Made by a program: the position numbers and the translations under genes. A model generated the notes under the pieces. It did not search any database, was not told where the DNA came from, and saw nothing but the letters and a program-made list of their open reading frames with translations. Source: DASPPF01 sp032906705 (GTDB taxonomy: Archaea; Thermoproteota; Nitrososphaeria; Nitrososphaerales; Gagatemarchaeaceae). From it: a stretch of 48,477 nt of DNA. Position 1 is the stretch's first letter; each line of letters starts with the position of its first letter. Shown here piece after piece: positions 26,557 to 35,200 of the stretch. The DNA lies in the NCBI GenBank assembly GCA_032906705.1, contig JAJTZC010000008.1, positions 1 to 48,477 on the forward strand, written 5' to 3'.

Positions 26557-27459
26557 ATGGAATCTCTGGTGTACGTTAACGGAGAGTTCGTCGCGAAGTC
26601 GAAGGCGACCGTCTCCGTCTTCGACCACGGTCTCCTCTATGGAGACGGCGTCTTCGAGGGCATACGGGCCTACAACGGCATCGTCTTCAGGCTCGACGAC
26701 CACGTGGAGAGGCTCTTCGATTCCTCGAAGGTCATTCATCTCGAGATTCCGATGACTAGGCACGAGATGGCGGAAGCGATCCTCGAAACTCTGAGGAGCA
26801 ACAATCTCAGGGACGCTTACATTAGGGTGGTCGTCACCCGGGGAACAGGAGACTTGGGTGTTGACCCGTCACTCTGCAAGGAACCAACTGTCCTCATCAT
26901 ATCAGAGCCAGCCAAGAGCGCTCTGGCCTCGGCTGCCCCACGCGTGGTGTCCCTCGTCATTTCCTCTGTGAGACGAGACCCGGTCGACGGCACAACTCAT
27001 GAAGTGAAGTCACTCAATTACCTGAACAGCATCATGGCAAGGATGGAGGCACAGAGGGCGGGAGGGGACGACGCGCTGATGCTGGATCACAGGGGTTTCG
27101 TGTCGGAGGCAAGTGTCTCGAACGTCTTCGCTGTCAAGGACAAGAAGATCTTCACCCCGGCGGCCTCGGCGGGGATACTCCACGGGATCACGCGTGCCCG
27201 CATGATGAGGCTCTGCGCCGACCTCGGGTTAGACGTTGCCGAGAGAGATGTTACGCCCTTTGAACTGCTTACCGCCGACGAGGTGTTCCTCGTGGGCACG
27301 AAGGCCGAGCTGCTCGCTGTTGGCTCGATAAGCGGGACGAAGATCGGGTCCGGCACGGCGGGACCTGTGTCCAGGCGGCTTTTCCTGGAATTCGGTAAGG
27401 TCGTCCAGAGGCGGGAGGAGGGGACGGCCGCATACGAAGCCCAATCCGTCAACCTCTAG
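26557..27459 (+). CDS. ilvE: branched-chain amino acid aminotransferase (class IV PLP)
   Basis: A fold-type IV PLP transaminase of 300 residues, likely acting on Leu/Ile/Val. The N-terminal signature is FDHGLLYGDGVFEGIRAYNG; the PLP lysine is in HEVKSLNYLNSIMARMEAQ, and the phosphate-binding and tail motifs are EASVSNVFAVKDKKIFTP and GITRARMM. A D-amino-acid or aminodeoxychorismate lyase activity cannot be excluded from sequence alone, but the YGDGVFEGIRAY pattern favours IlvE. Its ATG is ~30 bp from a TATA-like CATTTTAATG. Confidence 0.93.
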   Translation: MESLVYVNGEFVAKSKATVSVFDHGLLYGDGVFEGIRAYNGIVFRLDDHVERLFDSSKVIHLEIPMTRHEMAEAILETLRSNNLRDAYIRVVVTRGTGDLGVDPSLCKEPTVLIISEPAKSALASAAPRVVSLVISSVRRDPVDGTTHEVKSLNYLNSIMARMEAQRAGGDDALMLDHRGFVSEASVSNVFAVKDKKIFTPAASAGILHGITRARMMRLCADLGLDVAERDVTPFELLTADEVFLVGTKAELLAVGSISGTKIGSGTAGPVSRRLFLEFGKVVQRREEGTAAYEAQSVNL

Positions 27460-27579
27460 CGCGCGCTATCTTTCTCCGACAGCATTCTGTGATAGGCGCG
27501 AAAGCTTGAAACCATCCCAGAGACAGCGAGAGCCGTCTTGGGAGAATACTTCAAGGTCAAAGAGTCGGAATCGTAGCAG

Positions 27580-28275
27580 TTGGTCAAGCTAACCGACGGT
27601 AAGAGACCTTCAAACATCGCTGTCTCGCTGGCATTGGGCGTAACTTTCGCTGTGGCGTTATACATCATTCCTTGGCCGACTGTGCTTTTGCTCGCCCAAC
27701 CTGCGTATGAGCGGTCTGATAATACCGTGACAACCCAGACGATATACGGCGCTTTCCAAGTTCGCGTCATCGTGGTATACCAAGCCGAAGCGGTAATCAG
27801 CGCAGGCAATCTCATCACCGCCCAAATCGGTGCTACCATTCCTGATGAGTTGCTGAAGTCATTCAACATCTCAGTCGTCACATTCCATCCAGACCAAGCG
27901 TTTGAAGTTCCATTCAGCGCACAGTTTCCGTTGAACGCGTCCTCAACTCCGAAGTTCTTGGCACCAGCATACATCAAGCTGGACAAAGTGACTGGCGGTT
28001 GGTATAAGCAAGACCAGATTGCGTATTTCACAAGCGGTAGATTTAACGGGACGCTGGATTTGTTGAGCAATACGACTGGAGGGATGGAACTGACAATTCC
28101 AACGAACACGCAAGTCTCGGGAGAGGATGCGACGTTTTCCTTCGTAGGTAGCTTGGTTGGCATCGCTCTAACCCTTGTTCTGATTGCGTTTGTGGTGTTC
28201 GAGCTGGGCTGGAAACGCGAGAATGGCTCCCGACACAACAAAAAGCAAGAGAAGATAGACTACTACACTGGCTAA
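27580..28275 (+). CDS. membrane-anchored extracytoplasmic protein, unknown
   Basis: A 231-residue protein with an N-terminal hydrophobic segment (VSLALGVTFAVALYIIPWP), a ~150-residue Asn/Thr-containing domain outside the membrane, and a C-terminal helix (FVGSLVGIALTLVLIAFVVF) followed by a basic tail (KRENGSRHNKKQEK). No family recognised. TTG at 27580 is the first start after an in-frame TAG. Codon use is less GC-biased than the flanking genes. Its end overlaps an opposing small membrane ORF by 108 bp. Confidence 0.7.
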   Translation: MVKLTDGKRPSNIAVSLALGVTFAVALYIIPWPTVLLLAQPAYERSDNTVTTQTIYGAFQVRVIVVYQAEAVISAGNLITAQIGATIPDELLKSFNISVVTFHPDQAFEVPFSAQFPLNASSTPKFLAPAYIKLDKVTGGWYKQDQIAYFTSGRFNGTLDLLSNTTGGMELTIPTNTQVSGEDATFSFVGSLVGIALTLVLIAFVVFELGWKRENGSRHNKKQEKIDYYTG

Positions 28276-28434
28276 GTGAGTGACCACGAACCACGATAAG
28301 TTCGGCGCGTAACCACTGAAAAGCACGGCAACAACCCCGACGGGACATGCGGCAAGCAAGAGTGCAAATGCTATCTTGAAGATTGCGTGAGCAAGTCTGT
28401 GAACCTCTGAAATCGGGAGGCCGTGTCCAGCCAC
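28168..28434 (-). CDS. small two-helix membrane protein, overlapping the plus-strand gene
   Basis: An 88-residue frame with two convincing hydrophobic helices (IFKIAFALLLAACPVGVVAV and an ~28-residue second segment) and a basic tail (LEHHKRNQNKG). The start would be GTG at 28434. The last 108 bp are antisense to the C-terminus of the plus-strand membrane protein, so one of the two ends may be wrong or this may be a non-coding shadow; the non-overlapping first 53 residues look real. No TATA box is obvious. Confidence 0.42.
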   Translation of the reverse strand: MAGHGLPISEVHRLAHAIFKIAFALLLAACPVGVVAVLFSGYAPNLSWFVVTHLASVVVYLLLLFVVSGAILAFPAQLEHHKRNQNKG

Positions 28435-28448
28435 TTAGGACGCCCCCA

Positions 28449-28529
28449 TGTCCCGCGAATGGACAGAAACCCGATTCGGGAGAGTGTCCCGAGGAATGGA
28501 CAGAACCGAATCGCGGAAAACCTAAATAC
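28449..28529 (+). promoter_or_regulatory. RNA polymerase operon promoter with tandem 36-bp repeats
   Basis: Two direct repeats of 36 bp (28449-28484 and 28485-28520), each starting TGTCCCG and containing an inverted pair TGTCC/GGACA 7-8 bp apart, then ACAGAA and CCGA. The second copy matches the element at 2036, and its start lies 38 bp from TAAATAC (28523-28529), the TATA box. The predicted transcript start is near 28552, giving a ~100-nt leader before rpoH that holds a possible 17-codon ORF (28564-28617). Confidence 0.65.
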
Positions 28530-28649
28530 ACGACATGAGACGAGCTCATTTGGGCCCTGCGTGATGTGCAGTTTACGTAACCTAGGGTTAGTTATGAATG
28601 GGGGTGCTCCGAGATAGCACCGAGGAAATCTACCACACCCAAGAAAACA

Positions 28650-28925
28650 GTGAGGCGGAAGAAGGTCAAGGAGGAGGAGGTCCCGCCCTTCCAGATCAGC
28701 ACCCATTTCCTGATACCGAAGCATGAGCTCCTGACGAAAGAGGAAGCCCAACAGGTCGTCGCAAAGCACAACGGGACGCCCAGCCAGTTCCCATTCATGC
28801 TCGCTACCGACCCAGTCGCCAAAGAAGTCGGGGCCAAGCCGGGAGACTTCGTGAGGGTACTCCGCCAGAGCGAGACCTCGGGGTCCAGCATCTACTACAG
28901 GTACGTAGTGGAGGGGCAGAGTTGA
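28650..28925 (+). CDS. rpoH: DNA-directed RNA polymerase subunit H (Rpb5-like)
   Basis: A 91-residue archaeal RpoH. The family core is HFLIPKHELLTKEEAQQVV, QFPFMLATDPVAKEVGAKPG, then DFVRVLRQSETSGSSIYYRY. A basic/acidic extension (RRKKVKEEEVPP) precedes it. The start is GTG at 28650; the frame stays open upstream to an ATA at 28614 (reading IAPRKSTTPKKT), but no ATG, GTG or TTG lies between. The stop overlaps the TTG of rpoB (TTGA), so the two are translationally coupled. Rpb5 sits at the polymerase jaw near downstream DNA. Confidence 0.92.
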   Translation: MRRKKVKEEEVPPFQISTHFLIPKHELLTKEEAQQVVAKHNGTPSQFPFMLATDPVAKEVGAKPGDFVRVLRQSETSGSSIYYRYVVEGQS

Positions 28926-31900
28926 GCAAGCAGATGCTGAAGTCGAACTCATGGATCATCCTTCGCGACCTTCTCGAGAGGGAGGGAGTCGCGAGGCAGC
29001 ACCTCAATAGCTACAACGAGTTCTTCTCAAAGGGGCTTCAGAACATCATCGACGAGATTGGAGAGATCGAAGTCGAGACGGTAAGCACCCCATACAAGAT
29101 CAAGTTCGGCAGGATCACGCTCGGAACGCCTAGGGTAGTCGAGATCGACGGCTCCGTGAGCAGCATACTTCCGATGGAGGCGAGGCTCAGGAACCTGACC
29201 TACTCAGCGCCAATCCTTCTCGAGATGACGATTGAAGAGGAAGGCCTCCCGCGCGACACTGCGAGGCAACACATCGGCGACCTCCCCGTCATGGTGAAGT
29301 CGGAACTATGCCAGCTCTCCAACAAGACGAAGGAGCAGCTCATCGACGTCGGGGAGGACCCTAACGACCCGGGCGGCTACTTCATCATCAACGGTGCCGA
29401 GAGGGTGATCGTCGGCCTCGAGGACCTCTCGCCCAACAAGATTCTCGTCGACTCGGAGAAGGTTTCCGGAGTCAGCACATACAAGTCCAGAGTCTACTCA
29501 TCGGTAGTCGGGTACCGTTCGAAGCTCGAGCTTACTCTGAAACAGGACGGCTCAATCAACGTGAAGGTGCCGAGCTGCCCAGTGGACCTGCCATTCGTGA
29601 TCGTGATGAGGGCGCTGGGAATAAAGTCTGACAAAGACATCGCCGACTCCATTTCGCCGAAGCCGGAGATCCAAGACCTCCTCGAGGTATCTTTCGACAA
29701 GGCGAGCGAGGCCCCCACGGACAAGGACTCGCTTGTGTACATCGGCAACAGGGTGGCTCACGGAATGCTCGAGGAGTTCAGGGTCAAGCGGGCGCAGTCG
29801 ATGCTCGACTGGGGCCTCCTTCCGCACCTGGGCAAGACCCCCGACAGGCGTTTCGACAAGGCCATGTTCATGGGCGAGGCGGTCTGCAAGCTCCTGGAGC
29901 TGAGGCTCGGCTGGATTGGGGCGGACGACAAGGACCACTACGGCAACAAGGTGATCAAGTTCGCAGGGCAGATGCTCGCCGACCTCTTCAGGACCGCCTT
30001 CAGGAACCTGGTCAGGGACATGAAGTACCAGCTCGAGAGGACGGGGCAGAAGAGGGGCGGCAACGTAGTGGGCGCGGCCATAAGGACAGGAATAATCACA
30101 GACAAGCTGAACAACGCGATAGCGACGGGCAACTGGGGGAGGGGAAAGGTGGGCGTCACCCAGCTCCTCGACAGGACGAACTACCTGAGCACGCTGAGCC
30201 ACCTAAGACGCGTCCAGTCGCCGCTGTCTAGGAGCCAGCCCAACTTCGAGGCAAGGGACCTCCACGCCACCCACTTCGGAAGGATCTGCCCCTCGGAGAC
30301 CCCGGAAGGAGTCAACTGCGGTCTAGTCAAGAACCTCGCCCTCTCGGCCATCATCTCCGTGGGTGTACCATCAACAGAGGTTGAGGAGAAGCTCTGGGAG
30401 CTGGGCGCGAAGCAGATCAGGGATGCAGAGCAGAAGCTTCAGACCAACGGGTGCAGGATATTCATGGACGGCAGGTTCTTGGGCTATGTCGACGACGGCG
30501 AGAGGCTCGCAAAGGCATTCAGGAAGCTCAGGCGCGAGGGCCAGGTCAATCCGGGCGCCAGCATCCTATTCGTTGATCCGATTAACGCCAAGGCCTACCC
30601 GAGGCTCTACATCAGCCTCAGCTCTGGAAGGGTCCTCAGGCCGCTGATAGTCCTCGAGAATGGAAGGTCTCTACTCACTCCAGAGCTGATTGAGAAGGTT
30701 TCGTCGGGCCAGCTCTCGTGGAGGGACCTGGTTGAGCAGGGGGTCGTGGAGCTGATAGACGCCAACGAGGAGGAGAACTGCCTCGTCGCGATGGACGCCG
30801 AGGCCGCGACGACCAAGAACACTCACATCGAGCTCTTCGCGGCTGCGATGTTCGGGATAGCAGCTTCAATCATACCCTATCCGGAGCACAACCAGTCACC
30901 CAGGAACACATACGAGTCAGCCATGGCCAAGCAGAGCCTCGGCTTCTCCTCGCCGACATATCCGATCTCACCCCATGTGAGGCAGCACCTGCTTGTCAGC
31001 CCGCAGGCACCGGTCGTCAGGACCAGGACCCTGGACCTGCTCAAGATCGATGAGCGCCCGATCGGGCAGAACTGCACCGTAGCCGTGCTCTCATTCGAGG
31101 GCTACAACATCGAGGACGCAATAATCATGAACAAGTCGAGCATCGAGAGGGGGCTCGCGCGTTCGTTCTTCTACAGGCTCTACGAAGGAGAAGCCAAGCA
31201 GTATCTCGGCGGGATGAGGGACACATTCGAGGTCCCGGCGGCCGAGTCCAACATCCGGGGCTACAGGGGTGAGAAGTTCTACAGGCTCCTCGAGGGCGAC
31301 GGCATCGTCTCGCATGAGGCCCAGGTCACTGGCGGGGACGTGGTGATAGGCAGGACGAGCCCACCTCGCTTCATGGAGGAGTACAAGGAATTCGAGATCA
31401 AGGGACCATACAGAAGGGACACGTCGGTCGCCGTGAGGCCTTCCGAGTCTGGAGTGGTCGACTCCATCTTCATGACCGAGAACGTCGAGGGAGGCAGGAT
31501 GTTCAAGGTCAGGGTGCGCGACATGCGCGTACCGGAGATCGGCGACAAGTTCGCATCCAGGCACGGGCAGAAGGGGGTCATAGGCCTCGTGGTTCCGCAG
31601 GAGGACATGCCGTACTCCGCGGAGGGCATCGTCCCCGACGTCATCATCAACCCGCATGCCTTCCCGTCGAGGATGACCGTCGGCCAGTTCATCGAGTCCA
31701 TCGCGGGCAAGGCAGGGGCACTGAGAGGCTCTCCTGTCGACGGGTCAGCATTTGCCGGGGAGAGCATCGAGGAGCTAGAGAAGATTCTGAAGGGGAGGGG
31801 CTTCGAACCCACCGGGAGGGAGGTGATGTACGACGGGAAGACAGGTAAGAGGTTCGCTGCGGACATCTTCCTAGGTGTGGTCTACTACCAGAAGCTGCAC

Positions 31901-32278
31901 CACATGGTGGCCGACAAGATACACGCGAGGGCGAGGGGCCAGGTCCAGATGCTCACCAAGCAGCCCACGGAGGGCCGCGCTCGGGGAGGAGGACTTCGGT
32001 TCGGGGAAATGGAGAGGGACTGCCTGATAGCCTACGGCGCCTCGATGGTGCTGAAGGACAGGCTCCTAGACGAGGCCGACAAGACCGAGATCTACGTCTG
32101 CGAGAAATGCGGCCTGATCGCCTACTACGACGCGAAGCAGAGGAAGTACACTTGCAAGATCGACGGGGACCAGGCGAAGATTTCAACAGTCGTCGTCGCC
32201 TACGCGTTCAAGCTGCTTCTCCAGGAGATGATGAGCCTCAACATCGCGCCCAGGCTGATGCTGAAGGACAAGGTGTAG
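28922..32278 (+). CDS. rpoB: DNA-directed RNA polymerase subunit B (unsplit)
   Basis: The second-largest RNA polymerase subunit in one 1118-residue chain, not split into B' and B'' as in many Euryarchaeota. Seen: FEARDLHATHFGRICPSETP, GYNIEDAIIMNKSS, DKFASRHGQKGVIG and the wall/clamp part HARARGQVQMLTKQPTEGRA. The C-terminal zinc ribbon has VCEKCG and YTCKIDGD: three cysteines with Asp where a fourth would normally be. The TTG start overlaps the rpoH stop by one codon. Confidence 0.97.
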   Translation: MSKQMLKSNSWIILRDLLEREGVARQHLNSYNEFFSKGLQNIIDEIGEIEVETVSTPYKIKFGRITLGTPRVVEIDGSVSSILPMEARLRNLTYSAPILLEMTIEEEGLPRDTARQHIGDLPVMVKSELCQLSNKTKEQLIDVGEDPNDPGGYFIINGAERVIVGLEDLSPNKILVDSEKVSGVSTYKSRVYSSVVGYRSKLELTLKQDGSINVKVPSCPVDLPFVIVMRALGIKSDKDIADSISPKPEIQDLLEVSFDKASEAPTDKDSLVYIGNRVAHGMLEEFRVKRAQSMLDWGLLPHLGKTPDRRFDKAMFMGEAVCKLLELRLGWIGADDKDHYGNKVIKFAGQMLADLFRTAFRNLVRDMKYQLERTGQKRGGNVVGAAIRTGIITDKLNNAIATGNWGRGKVGVTQLLDRTNYLSTLSHLRRVQSPLSRSQPNFEARDLHATHFGRICPSETPEGVNCGLVKNLALSAIISVGVPSTEVEEKLWELGAKQIRDAEQKLQTNGCRIFMDGRFLGYVDDGERLAKAFRKLRREGQVNPGASILFVDPINAKAYPRLYISLSSGRVLRPLIVLENGRSLLTPELIEKVSSGQLSWRDLVEQGVVELIDANEEENCLVAMDAEAATTKNTHIELFAAAMFGIAASIIPYPEHNQSPRNTYESAMAKQSLGFSSPTYPISPHVRQHLLVSPQAPVVRTRTLDLLKIDERPIGQNCTVAVLSFEGYNIEDAIIMNKSSIERGLARSFFYRLYEGEAKQYLGGMRDTFEVPAAESNIRGYRGEKFYRLLEGDGIVSHEAQVTGGDVVIGRTSPPRFMEEYKEFEIKGPYRRDTSVAVRPSESGVVDSIFMTENVEGGRMFKVRVRDMRVPEIGDKFASRHGQKGVIGLVVPQEDMPYSAEGIVPDVIINPHAFPSRMTVGQFIESIAGKAGALRGSPVDGSAFAGESIEELEKILKGRGFEPTGREVMYDGKTGKRFAADIFLGVVYYQKLHHMVADKIHARARGQVQMLTKQPTEGRARGGGLRFGEMERDCLIAYGASMVLKDRLLDEADKTEIYVCEKCGLIAYYDAKQRKYTCKIDGDQAKISTVVVAYAFKLLLQEMMSLNIAPRLMLKDKV

Positions 32279-32282
32279 AGAA

Positions 32283-35200
32283 GTGTCAATGGAACAGGCT
32301 CTCAAGACGATAGGCGGGATCGACTTCGCTGTCTTCTCGCCCAACGAAGTGAGGAGGTACTCGGTCGCGGAGATCACCCAGCCGGAGACCTACGACGAGG
32401 ACGGGATGCCCGTGCAGGGTGGCCTGATGGACAGCAGGCTGGGGACCCTGGAGCCGGGTCAGAAGTGCGGCACGTGCGGAAGCACCGCAGGCCGTTGCCC
32501 TGGCCACTTCGGCCACATCGAGCTCGCAGAGCCAGTCCTGCACATCGCTTTCGTCGATGAGATCAACAAGCTGATTCAGACGACATGCAGGACGTGCGGC
32601 AGGATACTGCTCCCCCAGCAGGAACTGGACGCATACAGGGCGAGGCTGGCCGGGAAGACCGACTTCACACCGGCAATAGTAGAGTCCGTGGCCAAGGAGA
32701 TAACCACGAAGGCGAAGAAGGTCAAGCTGTGCCCTCACTGCGGCAAGCAGCAGTTTCAGATAGAGTTCACAAAGCCGACCATCTTCCACGAGATAACCGA
32801 GGAGGGGGGCGCGACTCGTCTGCTCCCTGTCGCGATAAGAGAGAGGCTCGAGAGGGTGAGCAACGAGGATCTGCAGCTCCTTGGCTTCAACTCAAAGGCG
32901 GCCAGGCCCGAGTGGTTCGTCCTTCAGGTCCTGCCAGTCCCGCCCCTGACTGTGAGGCCTTCGATCACCCTGGAATCTGGTATCCGTTCTGAGGACGACC
33001 TTACCCACAAGGTAGTCGACATACTCAGGGTCAACCAGAGGGTCAGGGAGAGCAAGGAGTCAGGAACGCCGCACCTCATTGTCCAGGATCTGGTAGACCT
33101 GCTCCACTACCACGTGACGACCTACTTTGACAACGAAGTCTCAGGGATCCCGCAGGCGCACCACCGCTCGGGCAGGCCGCTCAAGACGCTCAGCCAGAGG
33201 CTGAAGGGAAAGGAGGGACGGTTCAGGGGTTCGCTCTCGGGCAAAAGGGTAGACTTTTCCAGTAGGACGGTCATCAGCCCAGACCCTAACCTCGACATAG
33301 GAGAGGTCGGCGTGCCGTTCGAGATCGCAAAGAAGCTCACGATCCCGGAGAAGGTCTCCCCATCGAACATGGAAAACCTCAAGCAACTCGTGGTCAAGGG
33401 GCCGTTCGAGCATCCCGGCGCGAACTACGTGATCAGGCCAGACGGAGTCAAGATCAGGCTTGACTTCGCGAGCGACAGGAAGGCGCTTGCTGATTCCCTT
33501 GCCTCCGGCTACATAGTCGAGAGGCACCTCATGGACGGGGACGTCGTCCTGTTCAACAGGCAGCCTTCGCTCCACAGGATGTCGGTGATGGCCCACTTCG
33601 TGAGGGTCCTCCCGTACAGGACGTTCAGGCTCCACCCCTCGGTCTGCCCGCCCTACAACGCCGACTTCGACGGCGACGAGATGAACCTGCACGTCCCGCA
33701 GAGCGAAGAGTCCAGGTCCGAGGCCCTGATGCTCATGAAGGTCCAGGACCAGATCATCAGCCCAAGGTATGGCGGGCCAATCATAGGCGGGATCAGGGAC
33801 TTCATCACCGGGGCGTTCATGCTGACACGGGACGAGACGACACTCACGCCTGGCGAGTTCTCCAACCTGGCGCTCGTGGGTGGCTATGAAGGCGACCTCC
33901 CAGAGCCTGCAGCGCGAGGTGCGTATACCGGAAAGCAGCTCTTCTCGCTCTTCCTCCCAAAGGGGATGAACTACGTGCTCACTTCGAAGTGGGCAAAATC
34001 GTCAAAGTCCGGGAGCTCGGGCGACGTGGTGGTCAAGGACGGCAGCCTCATTTCCGGAGTCGTCGACAAGGCGGTCATCGGGGCAGAGGAGCCCGACAGC
34101 CTCCTCCACAGGATCGCGAAGGACTACGGCAACGAGGAGGCGAGGAACTTCCTCAACTCGATTCTCAGCGTGCTCAAGACGTTCCTTACGAGGCGCGGGT
34201 TCACGTACGGTTTCAACGAGCTCGAGCTCCCAGAAGAGGCAAAGAAGGGGATCAACGACACGCTCGACGAAGCATACTCGAAGGTCACAGAACTGATCAA
34301 GGAGTACAAGGCCGGCAAGCTTTCGCTCACAAGGGGTCTCTCGGCGGAGGACTTCCTCGAGGCCAGCATCGTCAACGAACTCGCGCGCGCGAGGGACAGG
34401 GCAGGGAAGATAGCAGACCGGGCCTTCCCGGCCGAGAACTCGGGGATGATAATGGCCAGGACAGGCGCACGGGGCTCCAGCCTCAACGTCGGCCAGATGA
34501 CGGCGGCGCTCGGCCAGCAATCCGTGAGAGGCAAGAGGATCGAGAAGGGCATGAAGGGGAGGGCGCTCTCCCACTTCCCGTGGAACGACCAGTCCCCAGA
34601 GGCCAAGGGCTTCGTCAGGAGCAACTACAGGGATGGCCTCTCGCCCACTGAATTCTTCTTCCACGCGATGGGCGGCAGGGAAGGCCTAGTGGACACGGCA
34701 GTCAGGACCCAGCAGAGCGGATACATGCAGAGGAGGCTGGTCAACGCCCTTGAGCACCTGAAGGTCGAATACGACCTGTCAGTGAGGGACCCGCACGGGC
34801 ACATCATCCAGTTCCTGTACGGAGAGGACGGGGTCGACCCCGCGAAGAGCGACCACGGCAGGCCCATCAACTTGGACAGACTCATCGAGACGGAGGAGCT
34901 ACAGAACAAGTCAAGGACGAAGCTCGAGTCGGAGACGGTCGAGAGGCTGATGAAGAAGTATCAGCCGATGCTCAACGACAGGCTGTTCAAGGAGCTCTCG
35001 GAAAAGCTTGCAAGCTCGCACCTCACCGAAGAGGGCGCGAAGGAGACGCTGGAGAAGGTCGACGAGGCCCTCGACTACTCTCGAGTGGAGCCGGGGGAGG
35101 CGTCCGGTATCGTCGCCGCCCAGTCCATCGGGGAGCCAGGGACCCAGATGACCCTCAGGACGTTCCACTTCGCAGGCGTCAGGGAGCGCGACGTCACCCT

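Noticed and set aside
27456..28241. 261-residue minus-strand ORF over the 27.6-kb membrane protein
   Set aside because: The plus-strand frame has two proper membrane helices and an extracytoplasmic domain; the minus frame shows no organised features.
33989..34664. Two ~220-residue ORFs inside rpoA on both strands
   Set aside because: Shadow frames of the conserved RNA polymerase subunit.
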